DNA of 64,000 bases from Tieghemiomyces parasiticus (lineage: Eukaryota > Kickxellomycota > Dimargaritomycetes > Dimargaritales > Dimargaritaceae). The DNA lies in contig JANBPT010000050.1 in NCBI GenBank assembly GCA_027575765.1, positions 1 to 64,000 of the forward strand, read 5' to 3'. Of the stretch, positions 12,201-24,590 are shown piece by piece. The notes below the pieces were generated by a model that had not been told where the DNA came from, did no database searches, and saw only the letters and a list, made by a program, of their open reading frames with translations. How positions within the stretch are numbered: position 1 is the stretch's first letter; each line of letters starts with the position of its first letter. Position numbers and translations under genes: made by a program.

Positions 12201-15200
12201 GTGGATGGTCCGGTTGCTGGGCCACATGGCAAAACGGGTCTCCAGGCATAAGGTAGCTAGGAGGCCCTCCGCGCACTGGTACTGACGGTAAGTTAGGTAG
12301 TGCGCAGCGCGGGAGGTGTGGAACTGTTCGCCGGGCACCATCAGGTCGTCCAGCAGGTGAGAAAGCAGAGCAGAGCGGGCGGGTTGGGTCAGCTTCATTG
12401 TCTGAGACAGAGGCGATCCGGCCGCAGTGGCCTTATCGGCGGTTTGATCAGCGTCCTCGTCGAGCAGAGTGGTCTGCGCAGTCGGGAAGGCCGAGAGTAA
12501 CTCGGTAAGGCACAGCAGCAGATAGCATCGGTAGCTAACCAGGCGGGCGTGGCGCACGTGGACTGGGCTAAGTGGGCGTCCGTAATCCTCAGTTGGGGCC
12601 GTAACGGTCTCCTCAGCCACGGTGTCCTGGTCAGGAGTGGTCAGGTAGCGCGGGGTTTTCCGCAGGGTAGGGAGGAGGGCCGCTTCCTGGTCACGCAGAG
12701 TAAGCAGCTCGTTCACCAGGTAACGCACAATCGCCCACCCGGCCTTGATGTCAGCATCACTGGGCGCGGGAGGAGTGTCCCGGCGATCGGCGGCTCGTAG
12801 GGCAATCTGGCGGCTCCGGGCGTCGGTAGAGTAGTATGGAAGGTGACAAACCTGGGTGGCGGCGGCGATGAAGGCGGTCGGGTCACGCAGGACCACCCAC
12901 TGGTTGGCCCGGACAAATGCCGTGGTGTCGACTAGGCGGGAGCGGTTAATACCCAGCCAGCTCTCGATGCGGGCTGCCATGAGTCGCTGCAAGGTGCAGG
13001 GATCCTCTAGGGTATGCCGGAGAATTAGGAGGACGAGGTCACGGTGGCGGTCAAAGCGCGGGATGCCGGTGTGGCGAAGCGGCCCGAGGAGGGTGGTGAG
13101 GTTGGACCGGGGCGAAGCAACGTCGCCCAGGGCGCCCCGGGCGACCGGGTAGGCACGGGTGAGCTGGGTGAGGAGCCCCAGGGCAGCCTGGGCCTGACCG
13201 CGCGCAAGGTATACAGGGGCCACGAGTAGGTCGAAAGCCAGCGCGCGCAGACGGGGTTCAATGTCGGCGGGGAGTGTGGGAAGAGTGTCGTCATTCTTTG
13301 CCCCAGCATCTTCATCCCGCTCGGTTTTGGGCTGGTCGCCCGTCGTCGTCGCTACTACGGCGTTTCGCTCCGCCTGGTCCCGGGTCATCATGACATAGCT
13401 CTCCAACGCGAGGAGAGCTGGGGAGAACCACACAGGTAGGCGATAGCTACCGGGCGGGGTGGCTACGCCCGTTGCCGCGGACCGACCTAGCTCGACGAGT
13501 CGGTCCACCAAGTCGCTGGGGAGAGTAGGGGCCGCGTGGAACACGATCCGCTGGGCAGAGCGGTCGGCAAGGAGTAGGGCGAGTTGACGCAGGTGTAAAG
13601 CCAAGGTGGTCTCGCCTGCCGCAGGGGGGTCTTGGCGAGGGAGAACCTTGACGGGAGCGGCCGGCCAAGCAGCTGAGAGGGCCTGTACCAGGGCCCCGGT
13701 TGCTGAGTCGGGTCGGTGACTGAGTAGTAAGCGCAGGAGCGTGGTCAGGGCAAACAGGGCAGCCGGAAAGCGGGGCAGCAGTTCGAGCACGCGAGGACCG
13801 GCAACGGCGCGCAGATCATCCCGTTGGGCGTTCAGGGCTGTGCGCAGCGCCTCTAGAGTGGTGGGCATATCCGAACCGGCAGGGCCGGGCGCCTCCTCGT
13901 CGCTGGACACAGACCCAGCACCCGGTTCCTCGGCCTCGGCGGGAGCCGGGTCATCGGCCGCCGGTAAATCGACGTCCATGGCACGCACGATCTGGACGCT
14001 ATCGGGAAACTGACCGGCCCGCGGGTTGCTATTGGCCCGTAGTTCATCAATCATGGCCTGAACCATGTTGGTCATGGAAGCGTTGGAAATCGTCCCGGAG
14101 GGGTCGAGCACAGTTAAGGTACTATCGATCGGCGCAAGCTCTGGCCCGTCGCTCCCCTCGGGGTTTGTAGGCTCTGCTGGGGTGGGCGTAGGCGCCTCTT
14201 CCACACGCGTCTCCCCCCCTGGGGCCGCGTCAGTATCGGCGGTGGCCGCTGTAGTGGCAGCACCGGCTGAGGAGGCGGCGTTGGCGGAGGTGGTTAGGCC
14301 TTCAGTCGCCTCAGATTCCGGACCGGGAGGGTTCGTCAAAAGGTAATCAGCGGCTCTCATAACGTTGTTGTAGTGTAGGCGAAGGGCAGCTTCCGACGCG
14401 GCGCGGGGAAAGCCCATATCCATGAGGGAGCTGAGGGCGGTCGGGTTAACTGTAAATGACCGTGGACTCGGCTGGGGGCTACGCATCCACTCCATATAGT
14501 GCCGGTTAAGCGCCGCCGGGTTACTACGAGCGGTAGCCGATAGGAGAGTCGGCGGCAAAAGGGACGATGGGAAGGGTGGCAAGGTAGCCCCTAGCCCGAC
14601 TTCTGCGCGGTGGGCGGAGTGGAGGCCAGTGTGCGTTGGCGCCGGCGGGGTGGCCTCGTTGCGCGCATTCACAATCTCGCCGAGGGCTTCGGCCAGAGTC
14701 TGGACCACATAGGGCGAACAGCGTAGAATGGCTGGAGAGTCCCACACCTCACGGAGCACCGGGAGGGCGCGGTACCGAATCTCCACCTCAAAGTCCCAGG
14801 CCTTAAACGCAGCTGGGTCCGGGTAGACTGCGGTGCGATTGGTTAGCTGGGCCAGGTTGGCAGCGCTACTGAGCGGACGAGCGCTGACGGCGAACTGCAG
14901 GGCACTGAGGGCCATTTCCAGAGCATTGTCGACGGGCTCGGATCCTAGGTGCCGCATAGCACGCCGGATCAGGCTGGCCAGGACCTCGACGCCGCCCTGA
15001 CGCACAAAGGGGACGAGCAAAATGACTGTGAGCTGGGGGTTGCTCGGGCCGTCGACCAAGGCCGTCGTCAGATGGCCAAGCACCGCCGAGTAGTAGGGCC
15101 ACTCCCAGACGGAGGCCTCTTCACCTACGTTCAGCCAGGTAAGGTGGCGACGCAGGGTCCGGCTCAGCTGCCCAGCCACTGTACGGGCAACCAGGCGCTG

Positions 15201-18200
15201 GGCCGGGTCGAGTGCACGCCGAGTTACAATGGCCTTGGTTAGATTGACCACCAAATCGGCAACACTGGCGCGCACCGAGTGGAGCAGGCTGTCCAACACG
15301 CTGGCGTTCTGAACCACATGGCGGGGTTCACCCACCGCTGCAGCGCGGGCGTCCAGGATGGCATCCATGCTGGGAGGATCACCACCATTGATGGATGGAC
15401 TGGCGCGTACCAAGTCCGCCGGAGTCAGAGCCAAGGCGGCTAGGCGCACCCCTTCCCAGACGGCCCACTGGTACACTTCGCCAGCCCGGCGCCAAAAGTG
15501 ACGGTGGGGGCCCCGGGCAAACCAACCGGTCACGGCGGCAAAGGACTTTGGGGACTGGGTGCCCGGCAGCGAGTATTCAGCAAAGAGCCCCAGCAGCCCG
15601 GCCAGGGTGACGAGGGTGCGGAGGTGGGCATTAGCGGCGGCGACGGCGGCCGAGTCGTCGTGGTCCACCGCGGCCCAAGAGACCAGGACGTGGGGTTTCG
15701 GGACGGGGGCGCGCAGTGCGTCGTTAAGCGGGCCGAATTCCCGGACGGTGGCCTCAATTTCGTAGAGCAGGCGGGCAAGGGGGTCGGCCGGCTGGGAAAC
15801 GGATTCCAGGTCGTCGGGTGCAGGGTGCACAGTGGCATCGACGTCAATAGTGGTCGACTCCGCACCACCTTCTTCAGCCACAATGGGATTGGCACCGGTG
15901 TCCTCCCCGGAGGCCGATTCAGCAGGGGCCGAGTCAGGGCCGGGGACCACCTCGGCCGTCGCGATAGATTCGTCCGCGTCGGGTGTCGTGGCCTGGGGGG
16001 CCGACGGGCTGGGGTCGCTGCCCTCCCCGAGCCGGGAGAGGCGCCCAGGGGGCCGGTTACGCCCCTCGACATAGTGAGCGTCCACGATTGTCCTGAACAG
16101 GCCCACGAGGGCGCCCCAACCACGGCTGAGAAAAAAGTCGTAGGGAAGGCTCGGGTAGCGTAGAAACTCAAACAGAAAGTCGACACCCAGGGTGCGAACC
16201 GTATCAGCACGGTGTGTGACGGTCTGAAAGAAACCTTCCAGGAATCGGCACATGGCCTCAATCATCTGGGACATGACCATCTCGTCCGCGGTGCGCGGGC
16301 AAATAGCCGCGTTATTCAGGTCAGCCTCACTATAGAGCCGGCACTTGCCCGGGGTTGCCCGATAGGCTGGGGAATCGGCTGCCCCGAACTCGCAAAGATC
16401 GCGCAGGGTTTGCCGGATGCACTCGAGGACGCGAGGCTTCAGCGCTGGGTGGTGGCGGATCAGCTCGTCCACACCCGATCCCATAAAGGCCGGCACGTCG
16501 GTCTCCTGGAGCGGTCGCACAAAGGAAAGGTTAGTGAAGGCCCCAAAGAGGGATGGGAGCGGGTCAACCTCCTGAAAATGAGCCAAGCCGGTGGCGTTAA
16601 GGCAAACGGCCCCGAAGGCGTGGGGCAGGGCGTTGAGCACGTCACCTGAGGCCGGGAGGCCCCGCTTCACCGCCTTCAGGAAGGTCTGAGGGAGGTTGAT
16701 TTCCTGCAGAATAGCCAGCGAGGTGGGCTCGTTGTGCACGAAGGCGGCCAGAATGTTGACAGTGTACACGTAGACGGAGGCGCCGACCAGGGCCGGATAG
16801 CGCACCAAGGGCACCATAGTACGCGGTAGCGGGGTCTCCACCAAGTTACGCAGGCGATCGGCAGTGCCCGCAGTTTGCATCATGTGGTGCAGGAAACGGA
16901 GGAGATCTTTGAGTAGGTTAGCGGTCTCGATGGGCACCTGATCGAAGGTAACCCCGTTCAGGTCGTCATAGTCGTCATCGGTGGCCATGGTATCAGGGGC
17001 GGCCGCAACTGACCCCTCTGACGGTGGCACCGTGGCAGTACCACGTCCATCACTCTCGGCCTCCACCTCCATGGGTGCCGGGCCGGGGGAACGGGCAGCC
17101 AGGCCGGCCACCGCCAACACATCGTTGACCTCGTGGCCGATCCGCTCCACCAGGGTGGAAATGCCGTTGGCGTTGCAGAAGGAAGTGAACGCGGACGCGA
17201 AGAGGTAGATGAGGTTATCTAGGATGCGGATCATTTTGCCGATGGTGCGCTTGTGGGCCGGGATACGCTGGCTTAGGAAGCCGACGATCAATTGGACCAG
17301 GCCGGCCGATACCAGCAATTGACTACCTGCGGAGTTGGCCGCAACGGCGGTCAAAAGCATGTTGAGGGCCTCGGTGAAGGCCGCCGTGCGGGGACCTGAG
17401 TCTGTGGGCGTCGGGGCCTGGAAGACACGCCGCAGGAGGACCATCAAAGTACCATGGCTGGCCGCCAAGTTGAGCGCGGCCGATACCTCGGGCATTCGGG
17501 TACGCTGCCGGACCAGGGCCTCGAGGACGTAGAGGGCAGCGGTCTGCAGCTCGAGTGGCACCCGTGTACCCAGCGTGAGCAGGTCGGACACCTCCTGAGC
17601 CACATCGGGCTCGAAAAGAAACAGGGAGTTTTCAAGGTCCATCTCGGTCCAGGTGGTGACCTGGAGCGCTACGGCCAGTAGGCGGCAGGCCAGGAGGCAT
17701 TGCCTTACAGGTGGGTTAGTCAGAGACCGGGCCACCAGCAGCTGGTGGAATAGGCGAAGGTGGTCGGTCTCCGGCACGCGGTACCGGTCCACTAGCTCGC
17801 CCAGGATATCGGGTGCAGGTCGGCCAATCAAGTCGGCATGTGGGACAGTGAAGCGGACCAAACCCACAGGATCGGCTGCCTCATCACCGGAACTATCAGC
17901 CGGAGGCTGCGTATCTACTGGCCGCTGCAGGCGATAAAAGTGAAAGCGAAGATCTTCGGCCTCGGCGGGTAGCGACCGAAAGGCGTCGGTATCGTCGACA
18001 GCGACGTCGACCATCCGGTACTGGTTGGGGGCACTGCTGCTACCCAGATCCCACTTAGCGGCTAGGGCAGCCCCGGGAGCGTGGAATGGTTCGATGTTGG
18101 CCCGAGAAGACCGCTGGTTGTGGCTCGAGGTGGCGCGCTGGGCTATGCGCACTACGATGTAGAGCGTTACTTGCAGAACGTCTAGGTGACACGTGTGCAG

Positions 18201-18713
18201 TAGGGCGCGCAGTTGCACCAGCGAGTTGTACAGATTACGGTTGATACAGTTTTCCATTAGCAGGCGGGTGAAATCAAGCACTGATCGGACGAGGGTAAGG
18301 GTTTCCGCGGCAAACGGGCGGCGTTGGACGGTATGCTCCAGGTCATACTCGCGAACAACGGTGGTCAGGATAATGTCGAAGCGATTGAGCACAGGAATCC
18401 ATTGAAAGATATCGCCACGGTGATACTTCCACTCGGGTAGAGAGTTCACCACGTTGGCAATATCGGCGTCCGGGACGGCCAGAAGTTGCTCCTTGACCCG
18501 GGAGAGGTCCGGAGGCTGGTTGGCGTTTGAGATAATAGGCAAGAGAGGGAATAAACATGAGGGGCTCGTACGGTGCGGGTTAGATAATGGACAATGTTCT
18601 CAAAGACGAGGCAAATGCGTTGGATCAGTGCGTGCTTGGTGCCGCAGTAGGCTAGGATTCGATCAACTTACCAACTCCGCTAGGGTCTTGTTAGGTGTCT
18701 TGGTGATCTTCAT
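6240..18713 (-). CDS. TOM1: HUWE1/Tom1-type giant HECT E3 ubiquitin ligase, about 4105 aa
   Basis: A HECT-type ubiquitin ligase that accepts ubiquitin from an E2 on a catalytic cysteine; the Tom1/HUWE1 family acts in nucleus and cytosol on excess histones, ribosomal proteins and stress substrates. Two exons: 18672-18713 encodes 14 residues starting MKITKTPNKT, like the human MKV...KTPTE start; a 156-nt intron (donor GTAAGT, acceptor CCAG) follows; then 6240-18515. The open frame extending 5' of the acceptor has no ATG, which supports this model. Visible parts in order: N-terminal helical DUF908/DUF913-like region; UBA with an MGF motif near residue 1370; a very acidic Asp/Glu/Ser region around 2200-2600; two UBM-like motifs (LPEELR.EVL and LPEDIRREVI) near 3020-3070; and a C-terminal HECT domain from about 3760. 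The catalytic Cys is in AHTCFNQ (codon at 6342-6344), 34 residues from the end. I see no WWE domain, as expected for fungi. Confidence 0.97.
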
Positions 18714-21106
18714 GTTAATGAATGGGATCGCGTGCAAGTGGAACTGCTTGTGGGATGAGTGGAAAGTTAGGTAAGATAGGGTGGGAAATGGAGCGTATAA
18801 GCTCGGGCGCGGATTACAGGTGAGGAAGTTTCGGGAGTGGAAAAGGGGGGAATTGGGGCACAAGAGTCAGGTATGACGGTGAAGATAGGCACGACGCGGT
18901 CACCGGATAAAGGAACTCTGCAGGACGGCCGGTGAAACGAAGAGGAGGGAGGCAGAAGTGACAGCGTACTCCGACTAGAGGCCAATGGGATAAACTGCCA
19001 CGTGGAATAGGCTCGGTGGAAAGAGGAATTTCTGGCCGACGACAAAGGACACGCCGGAGAGAAATGGCAACGGAAAGCAGATGAGGGGTAGCAGGAAGGT
19101 TAGGCAAGTCGAGTGGACGGAAAAGACAAGAAGGAAGAGACCATGCGGGCGGAGGAATCCGAACGGATGGGCGAGACCGAGGCAGTTAGTGAGGCCGACG
19201 GGCTGAGCGTGTTATCACGTCACCCGGCCTGGACAACATGCACACGCTATGGGGACCATCTAAACGGGGCGTTAAGTAAGGGGAGGGTGGCAAGCAGAAG
19301 GCTACGGCTTGGCGTGAATCGGTCAGCACGGAGCAGATCGGCCTGGGCAGGTAGGCACGGAAGTTTGGGAGCAGAGAGCAAGTCAGGCAACGGTTCGCGG
19401 AATTACCCCGCCAGTCCGAGGTCAAATTGTCTCACCCCACATCCTATGTAAATTGAAGTCAAGCCCTGGTACCCAGCAATTATTGAATCCACTTTCAAAG
19501 CGCAGCCGCCGTATTAGTAAGCTCCTCCGGCAGATGAGCGGCCTAATAGGCGTTGAGCAGCACAGTTTCCCCCTCGCATGGCTTAAAGCTTAACGAGCAA
19601 CTGGCAACGGAACGTCAATTGATTACATTCAAATCGAATTGGTATGGCTTCACTGTTCATGTCCCTAATCTGGGTAGGTGCTGGCTATGGCCGAACATCG
19701 ATGTACCGTGAGCAGTGGAGGCACCTAGGACCTAAGAGTTGCAGATATATGTAGTGACATAGGTCTCATGGTAACCATGTCCAGCTCAATATTGAATTTC
19801 CTGAAGCTGAAATCCCCGGCTACTATTGTGATCGATATTGGGGTGTTTACCCGTGGGCGGGGCACAGAGAAACTTGGAAGGCGAATCGAGCCCGAGCGAG
19901 GGGGCTAGGAAAGAACAAGTGTGGATTGCATATTTGTCGCATTACATGGTAGTGAACGATAGCCCAAATATATAGATAAATATAAACGCGTCTTGACTTT
20001 CCTGATGGGACATCTATTTGTTTTGCCAAGGCCTCCAGTGGCCTCTGGACAATTCCAAAAATTCCTTATGTCTGTCGGGGAGTAATGACGCATCCTTGCT
20101 AGAATGATGAAGGCCAGGGAATGGTTGACGTGATGGCGGTGGTTTGAAGGACGGGCACTTAACGGCTCCGTCGGTTATACAATCGGTTGGAGGGGAAAGG
20201 CAATGGTTGGTTTAATGGAAAGATCACTAAATCGAGTGTAACATGATATTAGGGGGGGTATCTCCGCTGCTAGTCGAAATACTGGCCTGCGCAGAGGTGC
20301 TGGTATAGGGGTTTTGGCTAGGTTGAGAACAGCATGGTGTATGAATTTAGCACCAGGGGTACTGAAAACAGATTGAGAGTCCGTAGGCGAGACGAGAGAA
20401 GGCTGGGTACGCATTGATAGGCGCGGACACCTTGGAGTGGTCTAGGCTGAAATGCAGGATACAAATCGCCTAGTGGAAGGCCGAACTAGAGGCCAAAGGA
20501 CAAATGTCTACTCTTGAGGCTCTGGATTCGCCGTTGTACACCATATTCGTGCATACCTATTGAACGCCGCAATTGGGTCACTTTGGACCAATCCATATGG
20601 ACAATATGACCGATGTCCGATTGGTAGTCCGACCAAAGAGCTGCACTACTTATTCGGCTGCAAAACTGTGCAGTCCAAACTGTCGATTATACCTTAACCC
20701 ATTTTACTACCCCCATCTGTTATAGCGATTAGGAATTTTATAGAAAGTACAGTGAACATTAGAATAATCGCTTAACACGCTAATAATATGATAGACGGGC
20801 ACCCGCCGTGGTGTCCGTTGGGAACTAGTAAAGCCGTGGCTGTCGTGGGAGTATTTAAACGCGCCCTAGCCGCCAGCAAATTCAGGATGGGTAAAGGAAG
20901 CCTGCTCTCGAAGTTTCCTGAATACACGGATAAGCAGAGGGCGCCCCCCCCTTCCGCACCCCACAGCGGCGATGCGCGATAGTATCGGCTGTTTTAACTC
21001 ACATAGGAAATACTGTTTTTCAGATAGAACTGAATGGGAAGCCAGCTTGAGAGGGAGGGGCTTCCTATTGCTAGCAGCGGCGAACGCAAATCAGCTAGCC
21101 TCGGCA
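18714..21106. other. promoter of the HECT ligase gene plus gene-poor spacer
   Basis: The first few hundred bases upstream of 18713 are CT-rich on the minus strand, consistent with the HECT ligase leader and promoter. From about 19.5 kb on the DNA is AT-richer and I see no gene. A 112-codon plus-strand frame at 19113-19451 begins at GTG and looks like chance. Confidence 0.5.
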
Positions 21107-22213
21107 TTAGCAATAACTCTGATACGACAGCTTCTTAACTTCCACGGTCGAAGGTCCTTTGGACCAGTCTGTCTTGCCGGCCCAACCGGGGCTGGTCGCA
21201 CCGCCGTTCCAGATGTTCATGATCCAGGCGCGAGCATCGGTAGGGTACTTCTTCTTGGGGTCGTTCTTGAGGGTTCGGATAACCTTACCGTTCATGAGCC
21301 ACTGAATCTGCGTCGCGGTGAAGTCAATGGCGTACTCCACGAAGGTCGTGGCAAAGTCGGTGCCGCTCAGCTGGGTGTGCTCGCCCAGGTTGTCGCCGTT
21401 GACGCGTTCGCCGTCCACAAAGTACATGGTCAGGGTATCCTTGGTGTTCTTACCCACCCATTCTAAATCAATCTCATCATGTTTGGGAACACCGCGAATG
21501 AAGGCGGTGACGGCACCCGAGTTGGCGCCGACCTTCATGGTAATGGAGGCGCGACCGTACCAGATATCGTTGCGGCCGTACTCGAGACCGGCTCCGGCGC
21601 ACTGGTCGTCCAGTCTCCACTGCATGGCACCGTTGTTGAAGGTCACATGGTTGGGGCAAGAAAACTTGAAGTCCTTGCTCAGCTCCTCCTTCGTCAGGGT
21701 GTAGGTCTTACTCCAGCAGGTCACGGCAGTGTTTCCGGCATTGGTAATCCCCGGAGCAGGGGCGGTATCAAGGGCCGGTGGTCCGGCGGGAGCAGCCGCA
21801 GTGGTGGCCGGAGCAGGGGCGGGGGAGACGCTCGAGGTTATGGCGGGATTATTGGCCGGAGGTCCAGCGGGCACAACCACGTTTGCCAATGGTTCGGCGA
21901 CAGCGGAGACTGTCGGGGTGACAGGCGCAGCTGAGGTTACGGGGACTACCGGTGCGGTCGGGGCTGTCGGAGCAGCAGGCACGCTGGCAACCACGGTCGG
22001 ATTAGCAAGCACTTGGTCGCCGCCAGCGCGGGGCGGGTGTGATACTGCGTACAACGTCGACACCGGGGCGATACTGTTGCTAGTTGTGGTGGTGACAACC
22101 ACGACTGGCGAGGGGTCGGCCGGGTAGGGGCTGGCACGCACCCTACCAGGCGCTGCCAGGTGAGTGAAAAGCAACCCTACAATGGTAGTGACGCTAGCGG
22201 TAAGACGAACCAT
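21107..22213 (-). CDS. secreted GH16 (Crh-like) glycoside hydrolase/transglycosylase, paralog A, 368 aa
   Basis: A glycoside hydrolase family 16 enzyme, closest in pattern to fungal Crh proteins, which cut and transfer chitin onto beta-glucan in the cell wall. There is an N-terminal signal peptide (hydrophobic run, likely cut near VRA-SPYP). A Pro/Ala/Thr/Val-rich linker runs to about residue 150. A single GH16 domain starts at NAGNTAVTCW and runs to the C-terminus. The catalytic signature DEIDLEW has its nucleophile at E247, D249 and acid/base at E251. The protein ends QSYC, with no GPI signal and no chitin-binding module. Yeast Crh proteins have the opposite order: GH16 first, then a Ser/Thr tail and GPI anchor. 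No intron. Bases 21116 to about 21757 differ at only two positions from the same part of paralog C (27988-28629). Secretion and wall role are inferred. Confidence 0.88.
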   Translation of the reverse strand: MVRLTASVTTIVGLLFTHLAAPGRVRASPYPADPSPVVVVTTTTSNSIAPVSTLYAVSHPPRAGGDQVLANPTVVASVPAAPTAPTAPVVPVTSAAPVTPTVSAVAEPLANVVVPAGPPANNPAITSSVSPAPAPATTAAAPAGPPALDTAPAPGITNAGNTAVTCWSKTYTLTKEELSKDFKFSCPNHVTFNNGAMQWRLDDQCAGAGLEYGRNDIWYGRASITMKVGANSGAVTAFIRGVPKHDEIDLEWVGKNTKDTLTMYFVDGERVNGDNLGEHTQLSGTDFATTFVEYAIDFTATQIQWLMNGKVIRTLKNDPKKKYPTDARAWIMNIWNGGATSPGWAGKTDWSKGPSTVEVKKLSYQSYC

Positions 22214-22548
22214 GGCTTGGCAACCGGTATAGGGCTAGGTGAGTGGACTTAGAAGGGATGCCTAGCGATTAAACGGGTGACCAGCACCCGAGAGGTTGGC
22301 TGAGGCTGGGAAGGGAAGAGTGGCGATTGAGACCCAAGTTAAGAAGGCGGAGGACGCGGGATAAGCTCGGTCCTAAAAGGGGGCCTCTGCGTCGTGCTTG
22401 TAACCGATAGTACAGCGCGGTATAAGAAACTAGAGAGGCGTGCAAGGCGGCAGCCAAAGGCAGGTGGATAGAGATGGTGGCAGTATCGAGGTGGTGGAGG
22501 GCGGTAGGTGGGTCGGTTTGATTCAAGACTGGGGGGTGTGCAGATGGC

Positions 22549-22555
22549 TTATATA
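22549..22555 (-). promoter_or_regulatory. TATA box of GH16 paralog A
   Basis: TATATAA on the minus strand about 336 nt upstream of the ATG at 22213. Paralogs B and C carry TATAAAT about 373 nt upstream, so a distant TATA seems a shared trait of the trio. Confidence 0.4.
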
Positions 22556-24590
22556 CGATCCGGCCCCACGACAGCCCTACCTCTCCCAACCACTGCAGGA
22601 ATAGCGCGACGGGGCGTCGACAGAATAAAATTGACGAAATCGATCCAGCGGTAGCCATAGAATGCAGGCGTATCCCCCCCTTTACTTTTCACCGGCTGTT
22701 CTACCCCCCATTCTGCTGATGGAACGGGTACTGGACCCCATCCTACGTCCCAGACAAGATCCATTCTGCTCATCTTTTCTTTTCAAATTTAAAGATACCG
22801 AGTTTGTGGTCATCAGAGGAGAAGGGGGGGCCCAAACAAAGGACCCGTACTCGCCCCTTTCGATATCACAGCAGCCAGCTCGGCACCCAACCGGAGAGTG
22901 AGTCAGACAAAGCAACGACTGATGGATGCCATAGGGGCTACTGGGTACGTCGTCAAGGACTACGAGCCATGTCTTACACATCAGGACGCCCCAGATGCTC
23001 GTGGTCGCCTCCTGCCCTTCTCCCTTACCTCTCTCTCTCTCTCTTCCCTACAGCTTGCTGCCTCTCAACTGCACGTGCGGGCTTTTTGGAGGAGGGCCTG
23101 AGCGACTTGAGCCTTGGCTGACTAGTCCCGCTGGTGAAAGCCCGGAGTAGCCCGATCAACCGGCGGCCACTATCAGTAGCGGTGGTCCCGTGTCGTACCA
23201 GCGGTTAGGGCGTCCGCCTGGGGTTGTGATAACTCTATATTAATACCAGGTCGCCAGTCGACCATCAATCGGCCCTTGAACCTACACCCATTACCTGTAG
23301 AGAACGTTAATAGCGGGATTAGTGGAAGGTAGTCTGCGGCAACCAACCGCCCGCTTTCGCTCTGCATTCTAACCCAGCTTCTTACACGTAGATTGATAAT
23401 TATTTTTACGCACTTGTGATATAGCTTGACCCAGTATATAGGAGAGCAGAGTTAGTAGGTCCGCCGTGTGCTTCTCAGGACTGTAACTCTTTGAAGAAAT
23501 CATTCCACCGAGAGGCCGATACTGTTTATTTTTTCATTGGCAATACTACTATGACCCGGGATTTAATTTTCTACGACAGCTTGATATCCCTTCTTTAGCT
23601 TCCCAACAGTAGGTTACGGACTGCAGTTGTAGTGGCAAACTATACAGCACTGAATCGTTTTGGTCAGAGTACCCTCTAACTATACTGTTTGCAATGAAGC
23701 CCAAGGTTATTGATACCATAAGCTCATGCGGTAGGTTTAACACCCGGGGTTAAGGTTCATTGAAGCAAAACAAACGATAAGAGAAGCGTTGTCGAAATAA
23801 TGGTGGCCAAGTCTCAGTATTTCTGTTTACTGGTACCTAAGTATCCCGGGTTCGAGACGACTCATCAACCACTGGCCCTTAAGTTACAGGGGCAGAACGT
23901 ACGATAGGAATGTAGAGGTGGCTAGGCGTGAGTCATAGTCGAGGGGTAGTAGCTGCGGGGTTGATAGCTAATGAGTGGGGCAGGAAAGAGTGTGAATGAG
24001 CAACGGCGGCAGTGGGTAAGTTGAACCTTGAAGGTGCATGGCGAGTGGGGTGTCGGAGTTGGGTAATGGTAGTTTCGGGTGTGATATCTCACGTCCCTTA
24101 TTCTTTTTATTTAAAGGTATGGAAGCATACTTTAATCTTAGAGATAAGTGAGGTACAGTTGTAGCAGCGCCCCGTTGGATTCCAGTAGATTCATTAAAAT
24201 CAACCCAGTTTACGAATTAGTGGGTAAGTGTAAACGCAAAATATAATATCCAACGAAGGGGCTATAACTATTTATCACAAAACCAATGGTAGAGAGGAGG
24301 GTTGGGTGTAGCCATCGAGGTACCGCGAAAACACTATGGAAAAAGCTGAACTGTAAGAGAGAAGTGTGGAGCGTGTATGGCAAAGGGTACAACCGTACGG
24401 GTCGGGCCGGGAAGGGACAGTAAGCCATAATCCACCTCCGTGTCCAAGCAAGGTCATTTGACTCTTAGAATCAACTAAGTTATATATCCCAAGTAGACTA
24501 TTGTAAATAAAAACACAATTGACAAATAGATAGGGCAGGAAGGGGTATCCATTTTGCAGATGGCAACGCGGGGGTAAATTGACCCAGGCC
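22556..24590. other. AT-rich spacer between GH16 paralogs A and B
   Basis: About 2 kb between the paralog A promoter and the paralog B stop codon. It contains only short frames, several starting at non-ATG codons. No remnant of a mobile element or extra GH16 copy is visible by eye. Confidence 0.45.

Noticed and set aside
7375..18405. Many antisense frames of 100-270 codons across the HECT ligase gene, for example 9801-10613 and 15530-16261
   Set aside because: They are shadows of a GC-rich, biased coding sequence; Arg/Gly/Pro-rich composition, no family similarity, and the opposite strand has a clear conserved protein.
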